Shown: positions 34,080 to 46,441, numbered from the stretch's first letter. The stretch: 64,000 bases of DNA from Massospora cicadina (GCA_022478985.1 JAKSZP010018515.1:116638-180637), one strand, 5' to 3'. The notes: generated by a model not told the origin, from the sequence alone. Made by a program: numbers and translations.

Positions 34080-37000
34080 CTAATGCTGTCTCCTATTGCC
34101 AGCGGGAACGCCAATACTGGGAGGGGAGGTCACATATATAGGGGCAGGCACCACTATTGAGCGCATGTGTTGGAAGGGGTCTGATTTGATGAACCAAACT
34201 GGGAACCAGGATGAGACCAACTGGCGGTGACGTGGTGGGAGGTATCCAAACATCCACACTTGAAAGTGGTCCACTAAGTGCGACTGGAACTGGCGGACAG
34301 CTTCTTGGAGGGTGGGGGTGCAGCCTGAGATGGCATCCAAGACAATCGTGTGGATAGTCCACATGGCAATTGCAACCACCAAGGCACAAAGGGAGGGTGG
34401 GAGAGAGGAGGCCATTGATAAAGCAAACATGTCCCTAGACAGACTGAAGGGCTGTGCCTGATCTTGGAAAAGTAGAAGTTTCATCTCACGCCATATTGCT
34501 TTAAATGGAGGGCACTTTTCCAGGGGGTGAAACAGCGTTCTGTACTGGCCACACATGATACATGATGAGTGCAAAATGGTATAGCGTTCAGCAGTATGGT
34601 ATACCCATCTCAAGCAGCGCCACACATGGGAGTGGATATGAGGCTGCAGAAGAGGGTTATGGGCGTACTTCCAAATGGCTTTCTAGGTATCTAAGGAATA
34701 GGGGATGTCCATCATGTCCATGTAGTCCGCCCTGGACAAGGTATGGGGCCTCATGGGTATCACTCCGTTCATAATGGGTAGTCCCTATACCTGCTGGGTG
34801 AACCAAGGAGAGGGGCGCCCCCTCTGGGCTGTGTGCCCACAAATGAAAATCCTCCACTCAGCACTCCGCATGGAGAGGAGGATCCTCTTGAAGCGGGGTG
34901 ACATCCCATGTGAGCCTGCTGCTGAAGGATGGGAAGCCAGATATTTCATTTGAGAGTGTGGATGGGATAAGTTGATGAGGCCCAGGGCACGGGAGATTTT
35001 GGAGCGGGCCACGCGGAACCAGTGCTGGGCTGAAATTGCAGGGTTGGTAATGGCAGCGATCCAGGTGCCCAGGATCTTGGCAACATGGGTCTCAAAGTTG
35101 AGCAAGCCCATACCACCACTGTGGCAAGGGCCAAACATGACCTCTAGCCGTACTGGTGGAGGGCGGCCCGACCAAAGCCACCCTTGCAGAAGGGCATACA
35201 GTGATTTGAAGAAACTTGGGGAGAAAGCGATGGCGTGGGCCCCAAACCAAACTTTGAAGAGGAGCATATAGCTGGCTATTACTACCCTTCTTGTAAGGAA
35301 AGTCTTATGGACTCGGAGGGAGGCTATGCATTTAGTCACATTGTCCAGAATATTGTTTTCCATCACCGTTGTGGCGTACCCGCCTGCCTCCAACCACACC
35401 CCCAAATGGCGGACTGGGCCAGCGGTGGGGCTTGGAACAAAGGGGAGCACAAGCGGGGCAAAGTGGGGTGGGCAGGGTAAGCCATCGCGTGCACTAGCTG
35501 ATGGGGCGGATTGAAAACAAGGCGCTGGGGCCCAGAGGGCTTTGCACTGACCCAAGAGAGTGATTTCGGTTTTGGAGGCGTTGAGTGCAGCATTACTTAC
35601 CCTGGAGTAAACCCAGATATGAGCTTCAAGCGCGCGTGCATCATGATTGTTAGACACCTCAACCACACAGTCATCCACAAATGCCATCATCCTGACTGGG
35701 CTTGGCCTTGCACATGGACCCCAGTAAGGCGGGCATTCACGTTGCAAAGAAGTGGGTCAAGGCTGAAGTTATACAAGAGTGGGCTAAGAGGGTTCCCTTG
35801 GCGTAGGCCCATTTGAGGGCGGACTACATCCGTAAGGAAGCCAGGGCCACGCACAGCCATTGTGGCAGATTTCGTTAGCAACATCACTCTATTAATGAAG
35901 TGAGGGGGGAGGTGGAACTTGTGGAAGCAGGCTCTGAGGTATTTCCAGTTGACTCTATCATAGGCCTTCTACTGGTCTAAAAATACAAGTGCACCAGAGG
36001 CCGTGGACTGACAGACATTGGCTATGGTGTGTATGTTGCCCCAAATCGACCTTCTGGGTATGAAACTTAATTGTTCAGGGGTTATGAGAGCAGAGGCTGT
36101 AAACCCTAGACGGTTAGCCATGATTTTAGTAAAAAGTTTAGTATCAGTGTTGGTAAGAGAATTAGAGCCACCTGGCCAAGTTTAACTTATCCCCTTCTTT
36201 AATAGTGTTATGGTGTAGACCTCTTGCCCTCCTGGTAGGAGGCGCGTTTCCAAAAGGCTTTGGTTAAGAGAGGCAAGCAGCAATAGGGATAAATCCTTGA
36301 AATACTTCTTATAGAACTCATAAGGAATGCCATCTGGGCCTGGGCATTTCCTATATGGTGCACCGCAGACGGCGGACCAGAGTTCATCCTGAGTAAACAA
36401 ATTCATCAACTCCAGGAAACAGGAAATATTGCGGATGTGTGCACTATCAAGAAAATTTGCCATTTTGGCCGGCTGAATTGGTTTGGATCTATACAACTCA
36501 GAGTAATAGTTTTGTATCTCAATCGCCACTTCAGCTAGTGTATCCACTACGGAATTGTCTGGCTTTTGCACCTGTGTGCAGGCCAAGCTCTGGCGCAGTG
36601 TGAAAAATTTTCGAAAAAAGTAAGCAGAGCATATGTCACCCGCTGAAATGTGTTAAGCTCTGTACTAAACACAAACATGATGTTTGTGTTGTCTCACTAG
36701 AGCGTTAAGGTGGGTGGCTACTTCCGCCCACTTGCGACCCCAAGCTGGGCTGTAGCCCACGGCTGGGACATTGAACTCCAGAAGGGCCATCTCTTATAAA
36801 GCGCGCGAAATGACCGCTGAGGCAGATCATGAGCGGTGGGAGGAAAGGTGGCGAGCCTGGAGGATTGTGCTCGCCTTGAAGGTAGACCAAGTGGAAATTG
36901 GATCAGCACAAAATGATGCAACAAACTCTGGAAGCCGCGGTCACAGATTTCACCCACAAGGAATATATTGGCGACTTGATTTTGGCTGGGCGAAGTTTGT

Positions 37001-37715
37001 ACCATTTTGGAGCCCTAGCTGCTGGGTTGGATAAATGGAAGGAGATCAATACCATCCTGTGGTTGGAGAAATTAACTTAGTTATGGCGAAATAGGAATTT
37101 GGGTACAAAATTTTAACAGCGTGAGGATAAGGTTGATGCAGGACATGGACCTTAACTGGCCATTGTGGATGTGGGGACGTGACATGTTTTCTAGTAGCAG
37201 AGCATGATGCAGCAAAATATTAACCAATCCTAGGGTGGCTTTGAGAATGTGGAGTTCTACGTGTCCCTGTGGTGGTGAAGGTAGGAGGGCCAACGGTCTG
37301 TGGATGGGCTCAACCAAAAGTTCATGTTGCCAATGACAAAAGGGTCAGGAGGCAACAGAATGGAATTGACTGATGAGAAAAATTCTTGACGTTCTCATGC
37401 ACAGGTCAGGGTGTAAACATTGATGATAGCATACACTTAGTCATCTCACGAAAAAGTGACTTCAAGGTCTCAGCCGCTAAGTAAGGATTCAGACAATAAA
37501 AATTTAAAATTTTTGTTCATTTTGAACTAGCACCCCACAGTGCTCAGACCAGAAGGAGAGGGAAGGGAGGAGCATGGTTTTCCATGATTTCTCAGAACCG
37601 CGTGAACAGTGGGTTTCCTGAATGTCCAGGATGTCCATGGGTAAATTCTGTTGTAAAAAATCAGTTTCCTATCCCGGGATGGTGAGGCCTTGATTCCAGC
37701 AATGTTCAATATCCC
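34080..37715 (-). pseudogene. LINE C ORF2: endonuclease, RT, C-terminal CCHC
   Basis: Endonuclease begins near 37709 (MNIAGIKASPSRDRKL) and passes through a decayed middle. The pre-RT region and RT start lie in the open stretch 36182-36586 (IQNYYSELYRSKPIQPAKM; KCPGPDGIPYEFYKKYFKDL). MGLRQGNPLSPLLYNFSLDP at about 35760-35820 and the catalytic box FVDD at 35670-35681 (Ala to Val beside the Asp pair). One frame is open over 34785-35747 (320 codons), covering palm end, thumb and connection (VRHLGVWLEAGGYATTVMEN). The C-terminal knuckle CIMCGQYRTLFHPLEKC at 34512-34562 keeps all ligands, and the frame ends at the stop at 34080. It is the copy with the most intact C-terminal half, but the N-terminal half is frameshifted. 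Confidence 0.85.
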
Positions 37716-37743
37716 TCAAAGTAAATGCTCCCCCCATTGCACC

Positions 37744-39151
37744 TTAGGTTCTATGAGAAGGGCACCTGAGCCCTTCAGCCTCCACAATTTCTTCACGGCG
37801 CTTGACGGCGCCCCTGGTATGTGATGTTGCTGTGTAATTGTCAGAATGAGTAGCTTTAGCAGTTGGGTTCATGTTGGCTTTTGCCTTCACTTTTTTCCCC
37901 GCTGCAGGACAAGATTTTTGTGGTGCATGCATTTGAGGTGCACCAACACTTGGAAATGGATTGTCAGCCGGAAAGTTGGAGACTGATTCAGTTTCAATTG
38001 ATGCTTGGGCACATTGGTCAGGTGAAACCAACTCGCTCAGTGGGTGATCAGCTTGGGGGTCCCAATTGGCTTGAGCGTCCCAATCTGATTAGTTGAGGGA
38101 TTCGTGAGCTGCTTCCACCATGAAAGTCTTGGTGTCTTCCTGGAGCTGGGAGGGCGGGATAGTGGAAGCGGTCTTGGCCGCCTCCTTGGCCGCCAGTTTG
38201 CGGGCATGTTTGGCCTTCTTCTGCTTTTGAGGGGATATTAGCTTTACTAGGATGGAGCATCCTTGCGCTCCCTACAGGAAGGCTGCCTTTATATTGGCGG
38301 TCAGTTCATAGTGGGCTTCTCCTCCGCCCATTGAATCTGAGGGAAACTCTTGATATGTGATGCCCTCCTTGGCAGGGAAGGTGTGGGCCTTGTGGCCAAA
38401 AGCGCTACAGAAAGCGCAGATGGTAGGTGCGCTGTCCACGGTGACCCTGAAAGGGTGGGTGGCATGCCCCTCAATGTTGATAAAAGTGGTTTATGAGATT
38501 TGTGTCAGATCCTTTGCTATCCCCTCGGCTGGGGTTAGGACTGCATTTGCTTTTCCTGTTCACAGGTTTGGCATTAGCATAAAGCGCTGTATTTTGAAGG
38601 ATTGTATTTCGCCATATATGGTGAGCCCAGCCTTCAAGTGTTGTTTAAGTATGGTGCATTTGACCATAGTGGGCAGAAAGTCAAAAGTTATGAAAATTTG
38701 ATTCATTTTTATCAACAGGTGCACTTAGTTTTGATGACCCACTGACTGTCCGGGAGGTCTATTACAACGCGCACCTTTGTGGCTTCATCCACCACTTCCT
38801 TACTCTCAAAGCCTAGATCCAGCCAACCGCGTGGCATGGAATGAGGTGCAACATACACCGCATTCAGGAAATGAGCGTGTAAATCCCCACAAAACTTCTA
38901 AAGCGCCATCTGCTGAACATCCAGGAATACCCACACTCTTTGTTCCACCAATGAGGGTGGTTGGGAGTGTGGCGTATTTATGTACTGGTTGTATCGTGCT
39001 TGCTAAGCTAAAATTTCCAGGGAAATGGTAACCGCCAGTTTTTATTAAGTTTATCTATTCCTCCGGGATTTCTGGGGTGTTTGCAAAATTTGGATGACGC
39101 TGGGCCAACACCTGTGCCCTTGACCTTACTCACCCAACTGCTCCCTGACAT
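37744..39151 (-). pseudogene. LINE C ORF1, frameshifted
   Basis: ATG complement at 39149-39151 (MSGSSWVSKVKGTGVGP), the same start as in LINE A and D. The RRM/DUF4283-like part and knuckle are spread over several frames; the region at 38048-38260 (SKAEEGQTCPQTGGQGGGQD in one frame) corresponds to the Lys/Ala-rich segment after the knuckle in other copies. The open C-terminal stretch 37744-38031 (APQKSCPAAGKKVKAKANMN) ends shortly before ORF2. I could not read an intact knuckle in a single frame here. Confidence 0.6.
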
Positions 39152-39265
39152 GGGCACCAACTAATCTCCTCAGTATGATTATTAAACTATTTACCAGACT
39201 TGAATTGAATTTTGTTGCAAAAGTGATTAAAACTAGAGAGAAAAGTTTCAAGAAGTAATAACATA

Positions 39266-40530
39266 GATTTGTTTTAAACTTACCGAGTTGCACTTGTTTT
39301 TTCTATAGTTTTAGTAGAGAAGTCTTACAACTTAGATCAAATTTTTAATATTGTTGTTGACACTAAAAGTTGAGTTACAAGGATTGATAAGACAATTGAC
39401 CATAAAGAGCATTTTTATACCCTTTCCCAATATATAAGGTATAGATTTAAGACGTCATGGAAAGTCTAATATAAAATTTAACAACAGTTTCTTGACCATA
39501 GTTTTAAACTGCATAAAACATAACAACTGTTTATTAGATCTTAACAATAGTTTGTTTTCACCATTAAGTTCTAAAAATTAGTGTTTACTTTGATTGGGCA
39601 ATAAGACAAAATAATTAGCTAGTTTAATAAATTTTATACAATTAAATGGAAGTTTTGAACTAGTTTCTATAGAGATTGAATAGTAGATCAATCGTAGGAA
39701 TGGATAGGGTTAGACTTCCAGTAATTAAAGGCCCTACCCACTGGCTACTTTTAATGTTACTAAAGCTTCCAACATTTGCTCCTGAAATTTTTTGACATTT
39801 CAATGGGACTACCATCTAAATAGCATTACAAATGCTATAGGCCAATGAATAAGAATAATTTTAAGTTCTGGTAACCAATGCCAATGATGATTAAAAATCC
39901 AGCAATAAAATTGTCACTCATCACCTATATATGTCCTGATCACATCATTTATAGAGAGCTTTTGGGTTTCATTACTAGTTTTTATAGATTTTTTTGTTGT
40001 TAGGTTTCAACAGAACAATTTATGGCACATATTGCGCTTCTTTTTTAAACAGAAAGCATTTGTATTAGCAATAAAGCCCCCAAGAAGCTTTATAGCTTTC
40101 ACATTTTAGTAAAAGGCTCTCACTTTTGTGGGGTTTCATAGGTAAGTTATCTTAATTAGAAATTCATTGGATATTATGCATGAAGAAGCATCTGGCAGAG
40201 GGAGTAATGATCACTTTGAGGTAAGCAAGTGAAAAATCCCATAATAGTGAACTTGTAATAGATTGTAATGAAAAAATCCGCTATCACAAATTTATAAAAA
40301 GCCAATGGAGAGAATCCAGGAGTGAATTGTAGATGTTAACTTACAACTAATGCACGGATTACAGTTTCAGCCCACTGAAGCTATTGATGGTGCATGCGCC
40401 CTTTTTCCTACCTAAAAATGAGGACAAAAAATAAAGTAGTTCAGCGTTTAATACTTTTTACATTTTGCTTTAGCAGTGTTCTTGCAAATGTTGAACTAAT
40501 TGAAAATTATCTTGTTAACAATGTACAGCC
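39266..40530. other. AT-rich stretch, no gene recognised
   Basis: This is A/T-rich DNA to the right of LINE C. I see no frame with recognisable motifs on either strand. The 5' LTR of G8 should lie here, given that G8 gag begins at about 40540, but I found neither an LTR edge nor a PBS like that of G5. Confidence 0.4.
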
Positions 40531-40539
40531 AGTGACTCA

Positions 40540-41484
40540 AAGATGCAACTCATACAAGACATACAGCAGGCAGTAATTGCCAATCTGATATTATATAAAG
40601 GAGAAGGTACAACTTTTTATAATCTGGTCGCCCATCTTAATGTTAGCCTTTATCTGATCCTCCATGGTCTTGAGTCATGTTCACAATGTGTGTTACAAGC
40701 TAGTAACAAAATTAGGGATTAGTTACCATACTATACAAAAATAAATCAACATTTTAAGTAATTTCTGGAAAGAAAATAAGCTACACACCTAAGGTGATAC
40801 ATAAATTGGACTAGAGACATAAAAACGCTGAGTTGATATTGCTGATTTATGCATTAAAGAAGTGGCTGCCGCCTCATTGCTCCTGCGCAAAATGCTGAAA
40901 TAAAACTTTCTCTTCTTAAGAAACTCATACTCCAAAGAAAACCATCCTGGAATTAAAACTGTTTATCAATGACCTGAAAACTCAGATTCAGTCAAAAATT
41001 AAGGGAGTTTACCCGAATTTTACAATTAATTAAATTAAAGATTATAGACTTAAATATATTAATTTAAGTAAAAATTTTAGAAAGAGTCAAATCTATAGGA
41101 TTTACTATGACAAAAATGTTTTAGATATGGCCAAATGCAAGATCAAATTACGCTTTTAGTAAAATTTTTAGGAAGACATTAAAATTTACTAACTGACTGT
41201 AGAGTTAATTAAAAAAATGGCAAAAAAATCGGAAATAGGAGGCATTAGATTTTATATATAAAGAAATGGGTGGACACAATTACATATTGTCTATCAAAAA
41301 TGAAAAAACGCATTATTTCCAGGAAAAGAGGAAAATAAAAACTGGACTGAATATGATCAATTTCATCTGCAATAGTGGTAATATCAATATACCCATGGAA
41401 GCATAAGAAATGTGCCTAATACTGGCCGCCTATCTAAAACGTCAACATCCTTCTTCAAAAGATTACTTAGTCAGATAGAAAATG
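40540..41484 (+). pseudogene. Ty3/Gypsy G8 gag, N-terminal part (left of G5)
   Basis: A frame near 40544-40700 reads MQLIQDIQQAVIANLILYKG then TTFYNLVAHLNVSLYLILHG, a gag-like helical segment. A decayed region follows, with KKWVDTITYCLSKMKKRI near 41265-41320. The assignment rests on position: the same plus-strand element continues on the other side of G5 with CCHC knuckles and a protease. Many stops. Function in the element would be capsid formation. Confidence 0.45.
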
Positions 41485-41489
41485 ATGGC

Positions 41490-41899
41490 TATCAGGATTT
41501 AAGATAATAACCAAATTGAATTCCTCACTTTCAAATTGAGCTGTAACAAATTTCCTCTCAGACCTATCCAAACAAAGATGACTTATGGATTCTCATCCCC
41601 AATTCCTTATTATGTAGGGTGTAGTTTCCACAGACTTGGTCAGATGGGCGGCTAAATACATTGAGGATGCCCATCAGACGGTCAATCTGGAAGACCAGGA
41701 AAGATCCTGAATGGATGGAGCTGCAACAATCCTTGAGGCACCATGTCCCCACTCACCATATATATATTAATACCTTTTAATCTATTAAAACATACAGTAT
41801 TCTAACCACTTTTTCATTCCTTCTCGACCCTTTTGCGAATTTGCAGCTTTTAGTCACCTTCAGACCTTGGCAACAGTCTAGAGAACTGTAATGCTGATA
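41490..41899 (+). repeat. G5 5' LTR
   Basis: 410 bp, matching 47583-47991 throughout (for example ATACATTGAGGATG, TCAATCTGGAAGACCAGGAA, CAATCCTTGAGGCACCATGT). The terminal TG is mutated to TA and the terminal CA to TA. In its first 60 bases nearly all differences from the 3' LTR are C-to-T or G-to-A. Confidence 0.9.
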
Positions 41900-41903
41900 A
41901 GTA

Positions 41904-41920
41904 TGGTGCTCACTACAGGG
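41904..41920 (+). other. G5 primer-binding site
   Basis: TGGTGCTCACTACAGGG lies 4 bases after the 5' LTR and starts with the canonical TGG, complementary to a CCA-ended tRNA whose 3' end would read CCCTGTAGTGAGCACCA. The same sequence is recognisable at 23861-23877 (G2) and, as an orphan, at 3663-3679. Confidence 0.7.
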
Positions 41921-41989
41921 GGCTTTGAGCTGTCCTAAGTGAAAACGTCTAACACAAACAATGGAAAATGCTAGCAGCCCTGAAGACCA

Positions 41990-43975
41990 ATCTGCTGGTT
42001 GGTTTAGAAGCGTTGCTTGATGGGTTAGTACCTCGTGATATGAAATACCACCTGCGCAACCTGAAAGGTTAGATTTCTGGGCTGCATTCCAATTCCTCCC
42101 GCCCTCTATTGATGGAAGTCAGTAAAAACTACAGTACAAGAACCTTAACGATGTTGTCCAACAATTAATAAATGACATCTACTCCATGGGTGCCCGCTCC
42201 AGACGTTCTTGTGCCTCTTCTGTCCCCTCTACTATGTAGGACCTCTATGACTTAGCCCAGCTGGCAGCAGGAGAACTTGCACTGGGTCCTGAATTCTACC
42301 TTTACAACTTTATTCACCCAGCTATTCATCACCTACTCCAACTAGTCGGGTTGCACCATTAAGCGGTCTTCTGACAACTGGGGCTCACCCAGGCCCTGCA
42401 CATCCACATCATTAATTTTTATAATGCAGCCTCCTCCTTTGTTCATGGCAACCAAGAGGCCTTTATTGATATATGACAGTTGATCAATGAGGTCTGAGAT
42501 CAAATTGTGGTGTTAATAGCGGGATCTCTGGCTACCTTGAGGACCAGCTGTGTCAGAACGTCCAACTTCGTGAGGCAACATGGAATCAGCACCTCCTCCA
42601 AGTTGAGGATCTGGTACAAGCCCTACAACGGCACTATCAGGAGCTGGCCTCTCACAAATACTCCTCCAGAAGTGAAGGTCCTGAAGGGCCTAGGGGGCCT
42701 GAAGGCCCTGAAAGGCGTGTAGGACCTGAAGGGGTAGAGGGTCCCCATGGACCTCCCAGGCCCCCAGGTCCCTCAGCTCCCACCGCTGCTGGCCCTGAGA
42801 GCCCATGGCGGAAGGATGTGATGACAGCCTTGGTTGCCTTACACAATCAAATTCGGAATATATCTTATGGATGCAAACTCCAAGTTGATGGAGTCCCCCT
42901 CAACCTAGGGTCTCCATTGATGCCCTGTCAGACGAAATGGACAACCTCAGTGCCTTCACCAAACTTACTGATACTCACATTCTCAACTTGAACAAACTTG
43001 TCAAGGGTTCAAAACATGTTTGAATAATCTTGAGAGCCAGCTTCACCTTCAGGGCGCTGACATTCAATCTTTAAAGAAGAAACTTGCAAATAGGCTTTTG
43101 TTTTCTCCCTCAACCAAAAATTGGGATGACATCCAAGTGGACCTTGAGGGTCTACAGTGATGATTAGACCAGCACGCCCCCATGACTATGCAGAAACTAA
43201 GATTTCAGAGATATTGGCCATCCCTGGTAGCAACACTCTTTCCATTTCTCTTGTAACTAACTTTAAACTTAGTTTTAAAGAAAGGTTCACCCCCAGCCAG
43301 ATGATCATTACCTCCTTTCTGTACGCATATGAGAGCTTCATGTAGGAGGCCACCAACTGGCGGAAGGTAAAGCATATCCACTCCCGCCTAGATAGCACTT
43401 CCTGGGAGATCATGACCCCACATTTGAGGGAGTGCAACACCTGGGAACAGGTCCTTACAGCCTTATACAAGAGTTTAGCAGCAATTAAACACTAGGCAAC
43501 CAAAAACAGGCGTTCATGGGTATCCAACTGAATAAAGAAAGAAATCCCCATGGAGTTTGAAAGCCGCTTTTACGCCCAAGCACAACCCTTAGTCACTACA
43601 AAAAATAAACACTGGATGATGCTATTACCGCTGTCATTTCTGCGTTTGGGATCATACACTGAGGTTCAAATGTATATGATTGGACAGAAGAATGGGTTTA
43701 CCTGCATCTGAGAGATCAAGGAAGTGCTTACAGAGATCCCTATGTCGACTCTACACTCCAAGGCTACATTTTCAGGCTCCTATAATCATCTTAAAGTCCA
43801 TGTGGTCAAATACCAGAAAAATCCCTGACCTCAATGCACTTAACGTAACAGTTACAGACACAGTGCCAAGACCTGTTGGAAAAGACTTGATGAGGAGGTG
43901 GAAAAAGGGCTGTCAGCATGAAGGATGAGGCGCTAATGCTGACATCCTTACCCAGCCTCAAAAATCCTTCATAAA
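41990..43975 (+). pseudogene. G5 gag with collagen-like Gly-X-Y tract
   Basis: gag would form the particle. An N-terminal helical region around 42380-42660 (NAASSFVHGNQEAFIDI; YLEDQLCQNVQLREATWNQH; a coiled-coil-like heptad pattern) leads, in the same frame, into a collagen-like tract at 42677-42775: eleven triplets, nine starting with Gly (GPEGPRGPEGPE, RRV, GPEGVEGPHGPP, RPPGPS). The capsid-like region follows at about 43240-43500 in another frame (FKERFTPSQMIITSFLYAYE; LRECNTWEQVLTALYKSL). No CCHC knuckle was seen. Stops and frameshifts throughout. Start not determined. Confidence 0.65.
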
Positions 43976-44198
43976 CTTGAGTGAACCAGGAGCTATCATA
44001 CTTGGTGAAAAAGTTTCATTATCCAATGATGATAAAAATATTGATACCACTTACTCTTCTTCTGATGGCTCTACCATGTTCCTCGCGTTGCTGCCCCAGT
44101 TAGAAGTCTGGTTACCTTAATCGCAGTTCAAGTTTATAAAATTGAGTCCTTACTATAGTCAATAGTGGCTAATCCTGAACGTCATATTATCCAAGATA

Positions 44199-44414
44199 GT
44201 GAAGAACATCAAGATCACTCCTGCTTTGCCACACTATATGGAGTATGGCACGGCTGGCCCTCAATGTACCCAATCTATAGGGGCTTATTCCTCACTACCA
44301 TTGCAGTTTGGAAAGCTTGATGTAAACACCCCTGATGTTGCGCTTGATAACCCTAGCTATCAGCTGCTCCTAGAGACTCAGTTCCTTCAAGATATTCAGC
44401 AGTACACATTATGA
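44199..44414 (+). pseudogene. G5 protease, C-terminal part
   Basis: One open stretch reads PQCTQSIGAYSSLPLQFGKL then ALDNPSYQLLLETQFLQDI, matching the end of Ty3/Gypsy retropepsins where the flap is followed by 'YDLLLGTQFL'. The N-terminal active-site triad (DTG/DSG) is not recognisable upstream, so the enzyme is lost. Ends at a stop at 44412. Confidence 0.6.
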
Positions 44415-44949
44415 TGGCGGCTTTCTATCCCTACTACGGAATTGAGTCCTCTGATCTTTGAGACCTCTAAAAATTATAAAACTGAGGTCATATCCTGAGC
44501 CTGTTCACTGGAGAGTGAAGGCCTAATTAATCAGCTCAAATATCACATTGGGGGCTCCTAAGTCTGATTGCCCCCTCCTGTTGTTGATGGGCAAGAGGGC
44601 ATGTCGATCTACTTACCTAGGGTGACTACAATACCTGCAAAGTCTAATGTCATTGACGACACCTGGGTCCATGTCAACGTCCCCTCAGGATACCTATTTG
44701 AAATCTGAGGCCTAGAAAGCCTATCCAAAAAGGAGGTGCTACCTTGCCAGGGATCCTAGATCCAGCTTATGCTGGATCTATATCAGTGTTGTAGGCCAAC
44801 CTTAGTGACAAACTCAAAATAATAGGACCAAACAGACCCGCCGCATATTTCCACCTTCTACCAGTGGAGGCTATTGCTGATGTCCGAAGCTTTGGGGACT
44901 TAAGGGATTTTGGCTTGTAGACACCTCCATCAGCCAGCCATGTCAACAT

Positions 44950-46390
44950 CCATATCAGAAAGGTCCTCTTGGACGACAAACAACATAAGGTTCAAGAGTT
45001 GATAGAGGAGTATTTGGACCTATTTTTTGCCTCAACTTATGACTTCAGAAGAAGGAATGGAGTCCTATATCATGTAGAAATTGGGGACACTCCTCCTTTT
45101 CAGTCCCAACCTTACTGGATAAGGAAGGTAGAAGAGGCCCTTGTGATGGTGAAACCCAAAAATTACTTGACGCTGGGCTCATGGCACCATTGTGCATCCC
45201 TTGGTCCTCTCCTCTTCTGCTGGTTTGGAAGAAGGATGGCAGTCACCAGGTGGTGATGGACTACTAGTAACTTAACTTCATCACCAAGAAAGACAGTTAT
45301 CCTCTTCCCCAAATTGATGATTTCCTCCATCTTCTTGCCAGATCCTAGTACGTTTCAGTAATGGACCTTGCCAATGGATGCTGGCACGTTGATCTCGCCC
45401 CTGAAGGTTGATCTAATTGCGCTCTCATAGCCAAAGAAGGATTATTCAAGCCCACAAGGATGCCCCAGGACCGTTTTAACGCCCTGGCCAATTCTAACGT
45501 GCCATGGACGAGCCTTTTAACAAGAAGCTTTCATACATCCTCATTTACCTTTACAACATTACCGTTTTCTCACAAGCCTTTAATGGGCACAACGAGCATC
45601 TTAGGGAAGTCTTCAATCAGCTATGAAAGGCTTTTTATAAAGCTTAAACCTTTGAAGTGCCCTTTCTTCCAAACCGAACTAGAGTTCCTGGGACACAAAG
45701 TTTCCAAGGCTGGCATCCAGCCCATACTGGAAAAGGTCAACGCCATAGAGAGAATTTCGCGCCCCAAAGCTTAAGGGTAATTCATGTATTCCAGGCATGG
45801 TGGGCTATTATCATCAGTTTATCCCCGGTTTGCCAACCTTGATGAGCCGCTGTTCTACCTCCTGCAGAAAAATGTGCCATTCAAATGGCGGCCTGAACAA
45901 TAACAGGATTTTAATGCTTTAAGGACTGCTCTATGTACTAAACCCATTCTAGTGCACCCAAGCTTTGACTAACCCTTCTTGTTGTTTATGGATGCAAGTG
46001 GTGTTTCCATCAGGGCTATCCTAGCCTAGCATGATGAGAACCAAGTCGACCATCCCATGGCCTATTTTAGTAAGACTCTGAGTAAAGATAAATGGAACTA
46101 CAGCATTACTGAGAGGGAGTGCCTGTCTGTCTTGCTAGCCATCAAACATTTTCAGCCTTATCTACAAAGTACTCACTTTACCATTATTACAGACCACTTC
46201 TCGCTTTAGTGGCTCCAGAAAATGAAGGACCTAGATGGCCAACTATTCAAAGCTTTATGACTACAGAGCTATTATTTCACTATTTTCAATCATGCCAGCG
46301 CAATTCACCAAAATGCCGACGGCATCTCCAGGATGCTGGTTCTAGCAGCTTTGACCACCAAGGGGGACTGGGTATATGATCTAATAGGCC
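44950..46390 (+). pseudogene. G5 reverse transcriptase and RNase H
   Basis: Pre-RT LDDKQHKVQELIEEYLDLFF at 44969-45030; RT fingers PLLLVWKKDGSHQVVMDY near 45208-45265, PLPQIDDFLHLLARS and VMDLANGCWHVDLAPEG near 45370-45410. The catalytic motif at 45546-45557 reads YLYN, so both Asp of YLDD are gone. ELEFLGHKVSKAGIQPI near 45680 is the thumb. RNase H at 45980-46240: FMDASGVSIRAILA, HPMAYFSKTLSKDKWNYSIT, ERECLSVLLAIKHFQPYL, IITDHFSL, all conserved. At least three frameshifts. RNase H is much better kept than the RT core. Confidence 0.8.
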
Positions 46391-46441
46391 AACCTGAGGT
46401 AAGCGTTGGAAAATTCCGAGGTCTAAGCTGAACTCTGAAGG

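Larger units (their letters stand above)
33970..39249 (-). mobile_element. LINE C, full-length non-LTR element
   Basis: About 5.28 kb with a perfect 16-bp target duplication, AAGAAGTAATAACATA at 33954-33969 and 39250-39265. 3' end on the left: CCCCGCAATAAATTGAAAAA on the element strand. 5' end: GAAACTTTTCTCTCTAG-like, matching the 5' ends of A and D. It belongs to the GC-richer subfamily with A and D and is the best-delimited copy. Confidence 0.9.

Noticed and set aside
34562..35816. Several plus-strand open frames within LINE C (for example 34972-35271 and 35511-35816)
   Set aside because: They are antisense shadows of the long minus-strand ORF2 frame and have no motif of their own.
42652..42846. 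Minus-strand frame rich in Gly-Pro-Ser
   Set aside because: It is the antisense of the collagen-like gag tract; the plus frame continues from an upstream helix and is the better reading.
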